From: JBJKPP01 sp046706145
Lineage (GTDB): Bacteria; Bacteroidota; Ignavibacteria; Ignavibacteriales; Ignavibacteriaceae
NCBI GenBank assembly: GCA_046706145.1
Contig: JBJKPP010000168.1
Span: forward strand, 1 to 26,498
DNA length: 26,498 nucleotides
Direction of reading: 5' to 3'
Positions 1 to 7,816 of the stretch are shown piece by piece. A program made the translations under genes and the position numbers. The first letter of the stretch is position 1. The number at the start of each line of letters is the position of its first letter. The notes under the pieces are model-generated. The model worked only from the letters and a program-made list of their open reading frames with translations. It had not been told where the DNA came from and searched no databases.

Positions 1-1133
1 TGAAACTCTCAAATGAAGAAATTTTACGTTACAGCAGGCATCTCATAATGCCCGAAGTAGGAATGAAAGGTCAGAAAAAATTAAAAGCTGCAAGTATTTT
101 GATGATTGGTGCCGGTGGACTGGGTTCTCCTCTGGGAATGTACCTTGCCGCAGCAGGAATTGGAACATTGGGAATAGTGGACTTTGATGTTGTTGATGAA
201 ACAAACCTTCAAAGGCAGCTTTTACATGGCACTAACGATGTTGGAAGGTCAAAATTAGAATCTGCAAAAGAAAAAATAAATGATATTAATCCAAACGTAA
301 AAGTAATAACACACGAAACAAGATTAACTTCGGAAAATGCACTCGACATTATATCAAAATACGACATGGTAGTTGATGGCACCGATAATTTCCCTACACG
401 CTATCTTGTGAACGACGCATGTGTTTTGCTTGGCAAACCATATGTTTACGGTAGTATATTTAGATTCGAAGGACAGCTTACAGTTTTTGACCCAAAGAAT
501 GGCCCATGTTATAGATGCTTATATCCCACTCCCCCGCCACCTGGATTAGTGCCGAGCTGCGCAGAAGGCGGAGTACTAGGAATTTTACCTGGAATCATTG
601 GTTCGCTACAAGCATTAGAAGCAATTAAACTTGTTATTGAAGAAGGCAAACTGCTTACCGGAAGGCTGCTCTTATTTGATGCGCTTAATCTTAAATTCCG
701 TGAGTTAAAACTTCACAAAAATCCTGATTGCCCAATTTGTGGTGATAATCCTTCAATCCATGAATTAATTGATTACGAAGAATTCTGCGGAATATCCCCT
801 GATGATAATTACAGTCTTCAGGATACAATTTCAGTTAACCAGTTGAAGGATAAATTAGAAGAAGGAGAAGATATTTTTATTCTCGATGTTCGTGAACCGC
901 ATGAATACGAAATCAGCAACTTAGATGGTTACTTAATTCCGCTTAATGATTTACCCGATAGAATCAACGAACTTGATTCTTCCAGAGATATAGTGGTACA
1001 CTGTAAAATGGGAGGAAGAAGCGCAAAAGCTGTTTCATTTCTGAAACAAGCAGGATTTAAGAAAGTAAAGAATCTACTCGGTGGTATAAATGCCTGGGCA
1101 GAAAATATAGACCGGGATATGCCGGTTTATTAG
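1..1133 (+). CDS. moeB: MoeB/ThiF-type adenylyltransferase with C-terminal rhodanese domain (5' end at window edge)
   Basis: Likely adenylates the C-terminal glycine of a ubiquitin-like sulfur carrier (MoaD or ThiS type) and passes sulfur to it through its own rhodanese domain, in the cytoplasm. Although an ATG lies at 48, bases 3-47 translate in frame to the family's canonical N-terminus (LSNEEILRYSRHLI), and bases 1-2 are 'tg'. The real start is therefore probably an ATG whose A lies just outside the window. Visible features: the nucleotide-binding GAGGLGSP loop; two zinc CxxC pairs, CYRC (507-518) and CPIC (729-740); the PSCAEGGVLG loop with the candidate catalytic Cys (558-560); and a rhodanese domain over about the last 110 residues with active-site CKMGGRSA (Cys codon 1002-1004). 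The architecture matches MoeZ/MOCS3-like proteins. Which carrier it serves cannot be told, because no moaD or thiS is in view. It is followed after 43 bases by three co-directional genes. Confidence 0.92.
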   Translation, partial: KLSNEEILRYSRHLIMPEVGMKGQKKLKAASILMIGAGGLGSPLGMYLAAAGIGTLGIVDFDVVDETNLQRQLLHGTNDVGRSKLESAKEKINDINPNVKVITHETRLTSENALDIISKYDMVVDGTDNFPTRYLVNDACVLLGKPYVYGSIFRFEGQLTVFDPKNGPCYRCLYPTPPPPGLVPSCAEGGVLGILPGIIGSLQALEAIKLVIEEGKLLTGRLLLFDALNLKFRELKLHKNPDCPICGDNPSIHELIDYEEFCGISPDDNYSLQDTISVNQLKDKLEEGEDIFILDVREPHEYEISNLDGYLIPLNDLPDRINELDSSRDIVVHCKMGGRSAKAVSFLKQAGFKKVKNLLGGINAWAENIDRDMPVY

Positions 1134-1176
1134 TGAAACAAAAAAGGACCTATATTAAAGATAAATTGGAGAAATA

Positions 1177-1641
1177 ATGAGTGAGATTGCTGAAAAAATA
1201 GATAACACTGCTTTAAAATTTAATCAAGGCTCGATAGTGTCCTTTACAGGATTAGCTTTTTTGCTAAATGTTTATTGGCTAGTTGCATTAGTCGGTATCA
1301 TTCTTCTATTAGACACTGCAGTTCCGGGAACAGGCCTATTCAAATTAATTTACAAATTAGTTGCGAAACCATTAGGACTTCTAAAGCCTAACATAGTCGA
1401 GGAAAGTAAAACGCCACACCAGTTTGCACAGGGAATGGGAGGGATTTTTCTTTTATTATCCTTTAGCTTTTTACAATTCTTTGGGCTAACAGTTCTGGGA
1501 TGGGCGTTATCATTCATCGTTATTGCTTTAGCTTTTGTTAATATCACAGTGAATTTTTGTACAGGTTGCTTTATTTACTTTCAGATTCAAAAAATAAAAT
1601 TATCTTATACTAAATCAGCAGCGGAGAGTAAAAATGCTTGA
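1177..1641 (+). CDS. DUF4395 family membrane protein
   Basis: A 154-residue integral membrane protein that I assign to the DUF4395 family; the function of the family is not established. There is a hydrophobic pair at about residues 22-50 and another at about 88-128. The second ends in the conserved-looking NFCTGCFIY segment, with a CxxC at C128/C131 near the membrane edge. The start is supported by GGAG at 1168-1171, five bases before the ATG. Its stop overlaps the start of the thioredoxin-like gene by eight bases, so the two are probably translated together. The CxxC and the thioredoxin and rhodanese neighbours suggest a role in thiol or sulfur exchange at the membrane; that role is an inference. 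Confidence 0.8.
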   Translation: MSEIAEKIDNTALKFNQGSIVSFTGLAFLLNVYWLVALVGIILLLDTAVPGTGLFKLIYKLVAKPLGLLKPNIVEESKTPHQFAQGMGGIFLLLSFSFLQFFGLTVLGWALSFIVIALAFVNITVNFCTGCFIYFQIQKIKLSYTKSAAESKNA

Positions 1642-2026
1642 GAGGGTTCTAGCTTTATTTTTGTTTTTACTTATAACTTATTTTCTTACAAGGCGATTTA
1701 ATTTTAAAAAAGTAAACTCAGCGGAAGTCCTATCAATTAATTTATCAAATACAAATCCACTCTTGCCTACGATATTATATTTTTCGACAGAGCAATGTGT
1801 ACAGTGTAAAAGCACCCAAACACCGGCATTATATAAATTACAAGACGAAGGAAAGCACTTTAATTTAGTATCGTTGGATGCCCTAAAAGAAATCGAATTG
1901 ACAAAGCAACTAAACATAAAGACTGTTCCTGCAACAGTACTTTTGAGTCAAGATAAAAAGTTGCGTTTTGTAAATAATGGATATGTATCAGATATACTAT
2001 TAAACAAACAACTGATGAAATTGTAA
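1634..2026 (+). CDS. membrane-anchored thioredoxin-like protein
   Basis: A 130-residue protein with one N-terminal hydrophobic helix (about residues 4-19) followed by RR, then a thioredoxin-like fold. The redox motif CVQC lies at C55-C58, and the TVPAT segment near residue 98 fits the cis-proline loop of thioredoxins. Positive residues after the helix suggest that helix may be either a signal anchor or an inward-facing anchor, so the side of the membrane is not certain. GGAGAG at 1623-1628 is a good ribosome site inside the end of the DUF4395 gene. The protein is short for a TlpA or DsbE homologue and resembles small thioredoxin-family proteins. Partnership with the overlapping DUF4395 protein is likely from gene order only. 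Confidence 0.8.
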   Translation: MLERVLALFLFLLITYFLTRRFNFKKVNSAEVLSINLSNTNPLLPTILYFSTEQCVQCKSTQTPALYKLQDEGKHFNLVSLDALKEIELTKQLNIKTVPATVLLSQDKKLRFVNNGYVSDILLNKQLMKL

Positions 2027-2055
2027 TAATATATAAAATTTGAAAGGAGAATTTA

Positions 2056-2919
2056 ATGAGTGATATTAAAGAAAGAGGTTATGCAAATTCCAACGTGCTT
2101 GTTTCGACTGATTGGGTTGCAGAACATTTAAAAGACCCGAATGTTAGAATTATAGAATCTAATGAAGACCCACTTCTCTACCCTTCCGGGCATATTCCCG
2201 GTGCTGTTCAGGTAGATTGGGAAAAAGACTTAAATGACCAGCTAAAAAGAGATTACTTAAACAAAGCACAATTTGATAGGTTGATGTCAAAAATAGGTGT
2301 CACTCCGGAAACGACGGTTGTCCTATATGGTGACAAAAACAATTGGTGGGCCTGTTATTCTTACTGGGTTTTCCAATTATTCAATCATGGAAATGCCAAA
2401 ATAATGGATGGGGGCAGATTGAAATGGGAAAAAGAGAAAAGAGAATTCACAAGAGATGTACCCCAATATCCAAAAACAAAATACGAAGCATCCGAAAGAG
2501 ATGACTCGGTTATTCGCGCTTTCAGGGACCAGGTTTTACAACACGTTAAGAACAGCCATAAGTTAGTAGATGTTCGAAGCCCACAAGAATATTCGGGTGA
2601 AAGATTGCATATGCCGGATTATCCTAACGAAGGAGCATTACGTGGTGGACATATTCCAGGTGCTAAGAATATTCCATGGGCAAAAGCTATAAATCCGGAT
2701 GATGGCACATTTAAAACTGCCGATGAATTAAAAAGCATTTACGAAAAAGATAACGGTTTAAAACCTGATGACGAAGTAATTGCATATTGCCGAATAGGAG
2801 AACGCAGCAGTCATACCTGGTTTGTCTTGAAAAATCTTTTAGGCTTCCAAAAAATACGCAATTATGATGGAAGCTGGACTGAGTGGGGGAACTCTGTTGG
2901 TGTTCCTATTGAGAAATAA
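2056..2919 (+). CDS. sseA: thiosulfate sulfurtransferase (tandem rhodanese domains)
   Basis: Moves a sulfane sulfur from thiosulfate (or possibly 3-mercaptopyruvate) to a thiol acceptor or cyanide. The 287 residues form two rhodanese domains. The N-terminal one (about residues 15-140) has GHIPGAVQVDW but no active-site Cys loop, as is usual. The C-terminal one (about 165-285) carries the catalytic loop YCRIGERSSHTWFVL with C245. This loop and the C-terminal NYDGSWTEWG segment are like the actinobacterial CysA2/SseA sulfurtransferases, and unlike the CGSGVTA loop of mercaptopyruvate enzymes, so thiosulfate is the better guess for substrate. A strong AAAGGAGA ribosome site precedes the ATG. It is the last gene of the sulfur cluster and is followed by a terminator. 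Confidence 0.92.
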   Translation: MSDIKERGYANSNVLVSTDWVAEHLKDPNVRIIESNEDPLLYPSGHIPGAVQVDWEKDLNDQLKRDYLNKAQFDRLMSKIGVTPETTVVLYGDKNNWWACYSYWVFQLFNHGNAKIMDGGRLKWEKEKREFTRDVPQYPKTKYEASERDDSVIRAFRDQVLQHVKNSHKLVDVRSPQEYSGERLHMPDYPNEGALRGGHIPGAKNIPWAKAINPDDGTFKTADELKSIYEKDNGLKPDDEVIAYCRIGERSSHTWFVLKNLLGFQKIRNYDGSWTEWGNSVGVPIEK

Positions 2920-2962
2920 ATCAATCTGAAACTAGAAGAACATACTCTCACTATATTTATTT

Positions 2963-3005
2963 TTCCGCATTGATCCAAAAATGTTGGGCTTGATGCGGAA
3001 TTTTT
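2963..3005 (+). terminator. rho-independent terminator of the sulfur-transfer cluster
   Basis: Perfect 8-bp stem TTCCGCAT (2963-2970) with ATGCGGAA (2993-3000), a 22-base loop, then TTTTT at 3001-3005. It lies 44 bases after the sulfurtransferase stop. The T tract overlaps the stop codon of the minus-strand DUF4440-like remnant. In the minus direction the stem is followed by A-rich sequence, so it should work only for the plus strand. Confidence 0.75.
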
Positions 3006-3366
3006 AATAAATAGGCGTTCCCTGATGAAATCTCAACTTCCAGCCCTCAGAGGTTCTAATCCAAATGGAGCTTCTATTGGCAATTGTTATTTCTTCTTTC
3101 CCTATTTCACTAACGCAAGTGACTAAAACAACATTATCAGTTATTGGATTAACTTTAAAATTTTTAAGCAGTAGGTGAGCATTGATTTCTTACAAAGGTG
3201 CGTTAAGTGTATCTTCTATACTATAAATACGGCCGGAACGACCAAATTCGAAAAAGCCTGGTGTCGGAACTTTTTCCACGTAATCTCTGTCGAATCTTTT
3301 TTCAATAATCAAGAGTGATTCTTCCAATTCTTTTAGTTTATCAAAATCTTCCTTTTTTATTTGCAT
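3004..3366 (-). pseudogene. DUF4440-like (NTF2-fold) gene interrupted by an in-frame TAA
   Basis: Reading the minus strand in one frame from the ATG at 3366 gives 58 residues, then TAA at 3190-3192, then 61 further sense codons to a TAA at 3004-3006. The first part ends in FFEFGRSGRIYSIEDTLNAPL; the second continues EINAHLLLKNFKV and finishes with WIRTSEGWKLRFHQGTPIY. Together they make one DUF4440-type small domain of normal size, so a single base change has probably created the stop. No frame shift is needed. The ATG at 3366 is preferred over the GTG at 3378 because AGGTGGAG (3373-3380), six bases upstream, is an excellent ribosome site and the GTG lies inside it. It begins 23 bases after the FTR1 stop, so the two were probably one transcript. 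A sequencing error, or translation of the two halves separately, cannot be excluded. Confidence 0.75.
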
Positions 3367-3389
3367 AAACGTCTCCACCTGTTGGAAGA

Positions 3390-4349
3390 TTAGTTTGAAT
3401 GAGATGGTTTAAATATTTGAGCGTACTGAGCTGTAATATACGATCCAAGAACAAGAACTGCGGCTCCAGCTTGTGCTAGAAGACCTTGAACATTTGGGAA
3501 AACCGCAAACCACAATCCGACCCAATCAGGAATAGAAATTTGTATAGGGGTGGTGGGTATCCAGCCAGCCTGCTGCATTTCTTGTACGCTTTCACCAACC
3601 ATAACTAGTAGGACAACTCCAAGTAAAACTCCAGTAAGAATTAACATTTTCTTGTATGGCAAATGTTTATGTGCAGCAAAAGTTAACATTGCAACTATCC
3701 CTGTGAGCAAAACACCTATAGCCGCTCCGATTAAGACTACTGTGCTGCCATCTCTAAGTCTTAATTGTTGTAGAAATAAGACAATTTCAAACCCTTCGCG
3801 ATATATGGCTGTAAAGCCTAAAAGTGCAAAGCCCTTAAACATATCAAAAGAACTTTTATTTGGCGATTCAATCAAACGGCGGCGGCGGTTTGTATGATGG
3901 GTAATCCAGCCGGTCCAATAAACTTTATGAAAGAACCAGTTCATCACGATGAGCAGAACGATGATAGCTAAAAGTCCGGTTGCTGCCTGTATATCAAGTT
4001 CAGGAAGATTTATATCGGAGAGGATTGCAACAACAATAAACCAGGTTGCAACTGTAGCAATTAAACCTATTCCCGCTCCAACTGTAACACCTTGTCCGTA
4101 GTTTTTTTCTTCTTTTCGCTTGAGTGCAGCAGTAATGGCTGCAAGAACGAGAATTGCTTCAAGACCTTCCCTAAAAACAAGTACGCCACAGCTTACGATA
4201 GCCGCGATTTCATTTAGGTTTTCCCCGGTTGGGTTAGGCGCCCCAGAAAAAGTAACAGCTTGCCAGATAATTACTCCGGCTACTAACAAAACACTTAATC
4301 CAATAAAAACTGATTTTATATTAGGACTTTTGAATTCTAATTTTCTCAA
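3390..4349 (-). CDS. efeU: FTR1/EfeU-family iron permease
   Basis: A 319-residue inner-membrane permease of the high-affinity iron (FTR1/EfeU) family. It has both signature iron-binding REXXE motifs: REGLE at residues 60-64 and REGFE at 184-188, each inside a hydrophobic helix. An extra N-terminal helix (about 14-34) precedes the usual seven-helix core. The start is a TTG at 4347-4349; the only upstream in-frame codons before a TAG offer no ATG or GTG, and no clear Shine-Dalgarno is visible, so the start is moderately certain. No efeO- or efeB-like partner or ferroxidase is nearby. A 16-base palindrome lies about 92 bases upstream and could be an operator. Lead (PbrT-type) transport is an alternative substrate for relatives. 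Confidence 0.88.
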   Translation of the reverse strand: MRKLEFKSPNIKSVFIGLSVLLVAGVIIWQAVTFSGAPNPTGENLNEIAAIVSCGVLVFREGLEAILVLAAITAALKRKEEKNYGQGVTVGAGIGLIATVATWFIVVAILSDINLPELDIQAATGLLAIIVLLIVMNWFFHKVYWTGWITHHTNRRRRLIESPNKSSFDMFKGFALLGFTAIYREGFEIVLFLQQLRLRDGSTVVLIGAAIGVLLTGIVAMLTFAAHKHLPYKKMLILTGVLLGVVLLVMVGESVQEMQQAGWIPTTPIQISIPDWVGLWFAVFPNVQGLLAQAGAAVLVLGSYITAQYAQIFKPSHSN

Positions 4350-4440
4350 ATTTTCGCTAAAAATTATTTCAATAAATAACCGAAGATTTTTCTAATGTAT
4401 CTTACTTTTCCTAAGTTTTATTATTATTAAGACTAAATCT

Positions 4441-4456
4441 AAATATAATTATATTT
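4441..4456. promoter_or_regulatory. perfect 16-bp AT palindrome upstream of the iron permease gene
   Basis: AAATATAATTATATTT is its own reverse complement. It sits 92 bases before the FTR1 start in a 255-base non-coding stretch. Its size and dyad symmetry would suit a Fur- or PerR-type metalloregulator, but it does not match either consensus closely, and AT-rich DNA makes such palindromes less surprising. The rest of 4350-4604 shows no gene and no clear terminator. Confidence 0.3.
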
Positions 4457-4604
4457 CCCCCAAACTGGAAGCATAAAAAAGTGCGAAGTGACTTGAGCTA
4501 AACCAGTTCACAAAAAAAAATAAATTACAAAAGAGAATATTTGGGGATAATTTTGTTTGTTTTAAACAGCATTCACTATAGATGATTTTTACAAGAAGTA
4601 TATT

Positions 4605-5840
4605 CTATTCATAGCGAAGAGCTTCTATCGGATCTAAATTAGCAGCTTTATAAGCGGGATAAGTGCCAAATATAGTGCCGACAAAAACACATAGTAAAAT
4701 CCCAATTATAACCCAATCATACGGAATTGCCGATTGCGCATTAATGAGACCACCTACCATATTTCCTATTCCAATCCCAAGAACAATTCCTATTGCTCCT
4801 CCAGATAAACACAATAGGACAGCCTCAGTAAGAAACTGAACCAATATATTTCTTTTCTTTGCACCAACCGCTTTTCTAATTCCAATTTCTCTTGTCCTTT
4901 CTGTAACCGAAACCAACATTATATTCATTATACCAACACCTGCAGCAAGTAATGCTATTAGAGAAACTATCATGGCACCTATCCGGATTCCGCTTGTGAT
5001 ATCGTTAAACTGTGTTATAATGGACTCGTTACTGAAGATTGAAAAATCATTATCTTTTCCAGGCGCCACTTTTCTTATTGTTCTCATATAACCTGTAGCT
5101 GCATCAATTACATTATCATAATCTTGCTTACTGTATGACATAACTGTTATATTAACACTCGTATTTCGCTTACCATAAATTGATTGAAATTTAGTAATAG
5201 GCATTAAGATATAATTGTCCCTGCTGGAACCAAATAATTGCGGCTGTCTTTCCAAAACCCCAATAACTTTGAAGGGATGACCATCAACCCGAATTTCTTG
5301 ACCAACAGGATTTATGTTGTCAAAAATCTTTTCCACAACATCCTGTCCTATCAAACAGACATCTGAGGAATAATCAATATCGGTTTGTCTTAGATCTCTA
5401 CCGTAAGCAACGTTCCAATTGTTCGTCTTCATTGCGTCTGTGGTTATTCCTGCTACTGCTATATTCGGGTTAGTTTCTTTATTTCCATATTTGACAATCT
5501 TTCCCATCTGCCATTGTTCTGCACCAACATATTTAGCTTGGGTCAACATAGACTTTAACCGATAAGCTTCTTCGACTGTAATATCTTTCCTATTCCTCCA
5601 ACTTCTATCCGCGTTTGGTCCGCCTCCATGTAGCTGATCGAACTTTTGAATTTGAAAAGTATTTTTATTTAAAAGTGAAAAACCGTTTTCAATACTATCC
5701 TGCAGCATTGTTATAATTGTCATTATCACAATAATGGAAAAAATTCCAACAACGATGCCTAAAACAGTAAGCATCGTTCTTAGCTTATTGTTTTTTACTG
5801 ATTGAAATGCAACGGAAATAATTTGAGACAAGTTGATCAT
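4605..5840 (-). CDS. MacB/LolC-type ABC transporter permease (second of two)
   Basis: A 411-residue permease of a MacB-type export system. There is an N-terminal helix (about residues 20-45), a large periplasmic MacB_PCD domain (about 50-280), then three C-terminal helices. The cytoplasmic coupling segment RTREIGIRKAVGAKKRNIL precedes the third helix, and the protein ends in the family signature DPIEALRYE. Its ATG overlaps the TGA of the upstream permease (ATGA at 5837-5840), which indicates translational coupling. It is the last gene of the five-gene operon. It is similar in length and layout to its neighbour but clearly different in sequence, so the pair probably forms a heterodimer in the inner membrane. 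Confidence 0.93.
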   Translation of the reverse strand: MINLSQIISVAFQSVKNNKLRTMLTVLGIVVGIFSIIVIMTIITMLQDSIENGFSLLNKNTFQIQKFDQLHGGGPNADRSWRNRKDITVEEAYRLKSMLTQAKYVGAEQWQMGKIVKYGNKETNPNIAVAGITTDAMKTNNWNVAYGRDLRQTDIDYSSDVCLIGQDVVEKIFDNINPVGQEIRVDGHPFKVIGVLERQPQLFGSSRDNYILMPITKFQSIYGKRNTSVNITVMSYSKQDYDNVIDAATGYMRTIRKVAPGKDNDFSIFSNESIITQFNDITSGIRIGAMIVSLIALLAAGVGIMNIMLVSVTERTREIGIRKAVGAKKRNILVQFLTEAVLLCLSGGAIGIVLGIGIGNMVGGLINAQSAIPYDWVIIGILLCVFVGTIFGTYPAYKAANLDPIEALRYE

Positions 5841-7072
5841 TCGTACCTCAGAGCTTCAACCGGATCCATTTTTGCAGCACTATATGCCGGGGCTAATCCG
5901 GCAAGAACACCGGTAATTAAGGAGACCAAAATAGCAATTACAACAGCACTATACTGAACTGAGGTAGGAATAAATTGATTCACCATAAAGCTCAGGGCAA
6001 TTGCAAGCAGTAAGCCTACAATTCCTCCTATCAAACAAATAGAGGATGATTCAAAAATAAATTGCCCAAGTATAGCTCTTTTTCTAGCTCCCATTGCTTT
6101 TCTAATGCCAATTTCACGAGTTCTTTCTTTGACAGAAACAAACATAATGTTCATTATTCCAACAGCGCCAACAAATAATGATAAACCGGTAATTATGAGT
6201 CCGGCTATTTGAACAACACCGACAACACTGTTGTAATTGTCCATCAACCCTTCCTGTTCATTAACTGTAAAGTCATCTTCTTGATTATATTTTAATGCCC
6301 TTATTTTCCGCATTATTCCTTCTGCTTCAACTTTGGTATCTTCTAACATTGCTGGATTTTTGGCTTTCACATTTATAGTAACTGTACCATTTGAACTATT
6401 TACAAAATTTTTAAAAATTGTACCAATGGGAACAAAAACCTGATTGTCAGGATTAAATGGACCTAGAATGAAACTTCCTTGTTTTGCAAGCACCCCCACT
6501 ACTTCATAATTATCCATTCCAATTTTTATCGTTTTATCCAGTGCATCTCCTAGGGGAAATAATTTGTCCGCGACTTCACTACCAAGAACAGCTACTTGCC
6601 TAGCACTATTACTTTCAATATCAGTATAAAATCTTCCCATAGAGAAAGTGAAGTTTGTAGTTTTCAGGTAATCAGCGGTGGACCCATTTAGGAATACATT
6701 ATCAACTTTATTGTTTTTATATCTAAGGTTTTGCCTGGAGTTTATTACAGGAGCAACAGCGAGAGGAAGTTTAGCAAGTTCTTTAAACTTCTCAAAGTCA
6801 GCCATAGAAATATTTCGCCTGTTCCTCACTTTCCAATAATCTTCATTAGAAAACCAGGCCCACTTGTCTATATATAAAACATCAGAACCAAGAGCACTAA
6901 TTCCGTTCTGGAAAGAGTTATTAATACCCTTTATGGCAGTAGTCATCAACACCACTGCTGTAATACCTATCACTATACTCAACATTGTTAAAAAAGAACG
7001 AACCTTATTTGCACGCAGAGCATTGAATGCGATTACAAACCCCTCCTTCATTTCGTAAAGAATGTTTCTCAT
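5837..7072 (-). CDS. MacB/LolE-type ABC transporter permease (first of two)
   Basis: Also 411 residues: N-terminal helix about 25-48, periplasmic MacB_PCD domain about 50-285, and three helices in the last 130 residues. RTREIGIRKAMGARKRAIL lies between helices two and three, and the C-terminus is DPVEALRYE. AGGAAAAA directly before the ATG may serve as the ribosome site. It lies 14 bases after the ATPase gene. Unlike classic MacB it carries no fused ATPase; the nucleotide-binding subunit is the separate upstream gene, as in Lol-type systems. Confidence 0.93.
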   Translation of the reverse strand: MRNILYEMKEGFVIAFNALRANKVRSFLTMLSIVIGITAVVLMTTAIKGINNSFQNGISALGSDVLYIDKWAWFSNEDYWKVRNRRNISMADFEKFKELAKLPLAVAPVINSRQNLRYKNNKVDNVFLNGSTADYLKTTNFTFSMGRFYTDIESNSARQVAVLGSEVADKLFPLGDALDKTIKIGMDNYEVVGVLAKQGSFILGPFNPDNQVFVPIGTIFKNFVNSSNGTVTINVKAKNPAMLEDTKVEAEGIMRKIRALKYNQEDDFTVNEQEGLMDNYNSVVGVVQIAGLIITGLSLFVGAVGIMNIMFVSVKERTREIGIRKAMGARKRAILGQFIFESSSICLIGGIVGLLLAIALSFMVNQFIPTSVQYSAVVIAILVSLITGVLAGLAPAYSAAKMDPVEALRYE

Positions 7073-7086
7073 TTTTTCCTTATAGA

Positions 7087-7803
7087 TTAAGAATTTAATT
7101 TCACTTCGGGAATTTTTCTATTTGTAACTGCTGCGTCGCTCTCAATCAATCCATCCTTTAATCTAAGTACCCTTGCCGCATGCCGTGCAATATCCTCTTC
7201 GTGCGTAACCAGAATAATTGTATTGCCTTTTTCATAAATTTCATTGAAGAGCACCATGATTTCTTCGCCTGTCTTACTGTCCAGGTTACCAGTTGGTTCA
7301 TCAGCCAAAATAATAGAAGGGTTTGTTACAAGCGCTCTGGCAATAGCAACTCTTTGTCTTTGTCCACCGGATAATTCATTCGGTTTGTGATGCATTCTAT
7401 CACCTAGTCCTACATCGTTTAATGCTTGCGCTGCCCTTTCCTTTCTCTCGGTAGAAGGAAGGCCTGCATAAATTAAGGGTAGTTCAACGTTATGCAAAGC
7501 ATCGGATCTGGCCAATAAATTAAATGTTTGAAAAACGAACCCAATTTCCTTGTTTCTTATTCTTGCGAGTTCATTGTCGGTCATTTCACTTACGCTGTTC
7601 CCATTAAATTCATAGAAGCCGCTTGTTGGTGTATCGAGGCAACCGAGCATATTCATTAAAGTTGATTTGCCAGAGCCTGACGGCCCCATGATAGCCACGT
7701 ATTCATTCTTGTTAATCTTTAACGATATATCCCTTAAAGCGTGAACTTCTTCGCTGCCAACCTGATAAAATTTTGCTATATGTTCAATATGAATGATGGT
7801 CAT
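7087..7803 (-). CDS. MacB/LolD-type ABC transporter ATP-binding protein
   Basis: A 238-residue ATPase that powers the two downstream permeases from the cytoplasmic side. Walker A is GPSGSGKST (residues 40-48), the Q-loop lies in FVFQTFNLL, the signature is LSGGQRQRVAIARAL, Walker B is ILADEPTGNLD, and the switch His lies in VTHEED. The sequence is of the MacB/LolD/FtsE subgroup, which drives mechanotransmission rather than solute import. It begins 13 bases after the membrane-fusion gene, so cotranscription is expected. Confidence 0.95.
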   Translation of the reverse strand: MTIIHIEHIAKFYQVGSEEVHALRDISLKINKNEYVAIMGPSGSGKSTLMNMLGCLDTPTSGFYEFNGNSVSEMTDNELARIRNKEIGFVFQTFNLLARSDALHNVELPLIYAGLPSTERKERAAQALNDVGLGDRMHHKPNELSGGQRQRVAIARALVTNPSIILADEPTGNLDSKTGEEIMVLFNEIYEKGNTIILVTHEEDIARHAARVLRLKDGLIESDAAVTNRKIPEVKLNS

Positions 7804-7816
7804 CTCTAATTCCGAT

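Noticed and set aside
48..50. ATG at 48 as the start of the MoeB-like gene
   Set aside because: The preceding 15 in-frame codons encode the conserved N-terminus of the family, so this Met is internal.
3550..3897. 115-codon plus-strand reading frame opposite the iron permease
   Set aside because: It is antisense to a well-supported membrane protein with both REXXE motifs, and its translation has no recognisable domain.
4488..4511. Imperfect inverted repeat (GTGAC...GTTCAC) beside a run of nine A
   Set aside because: The stem has central mismatches, and the A run is on the wrong side to give a terminator for the minus-strand genes.
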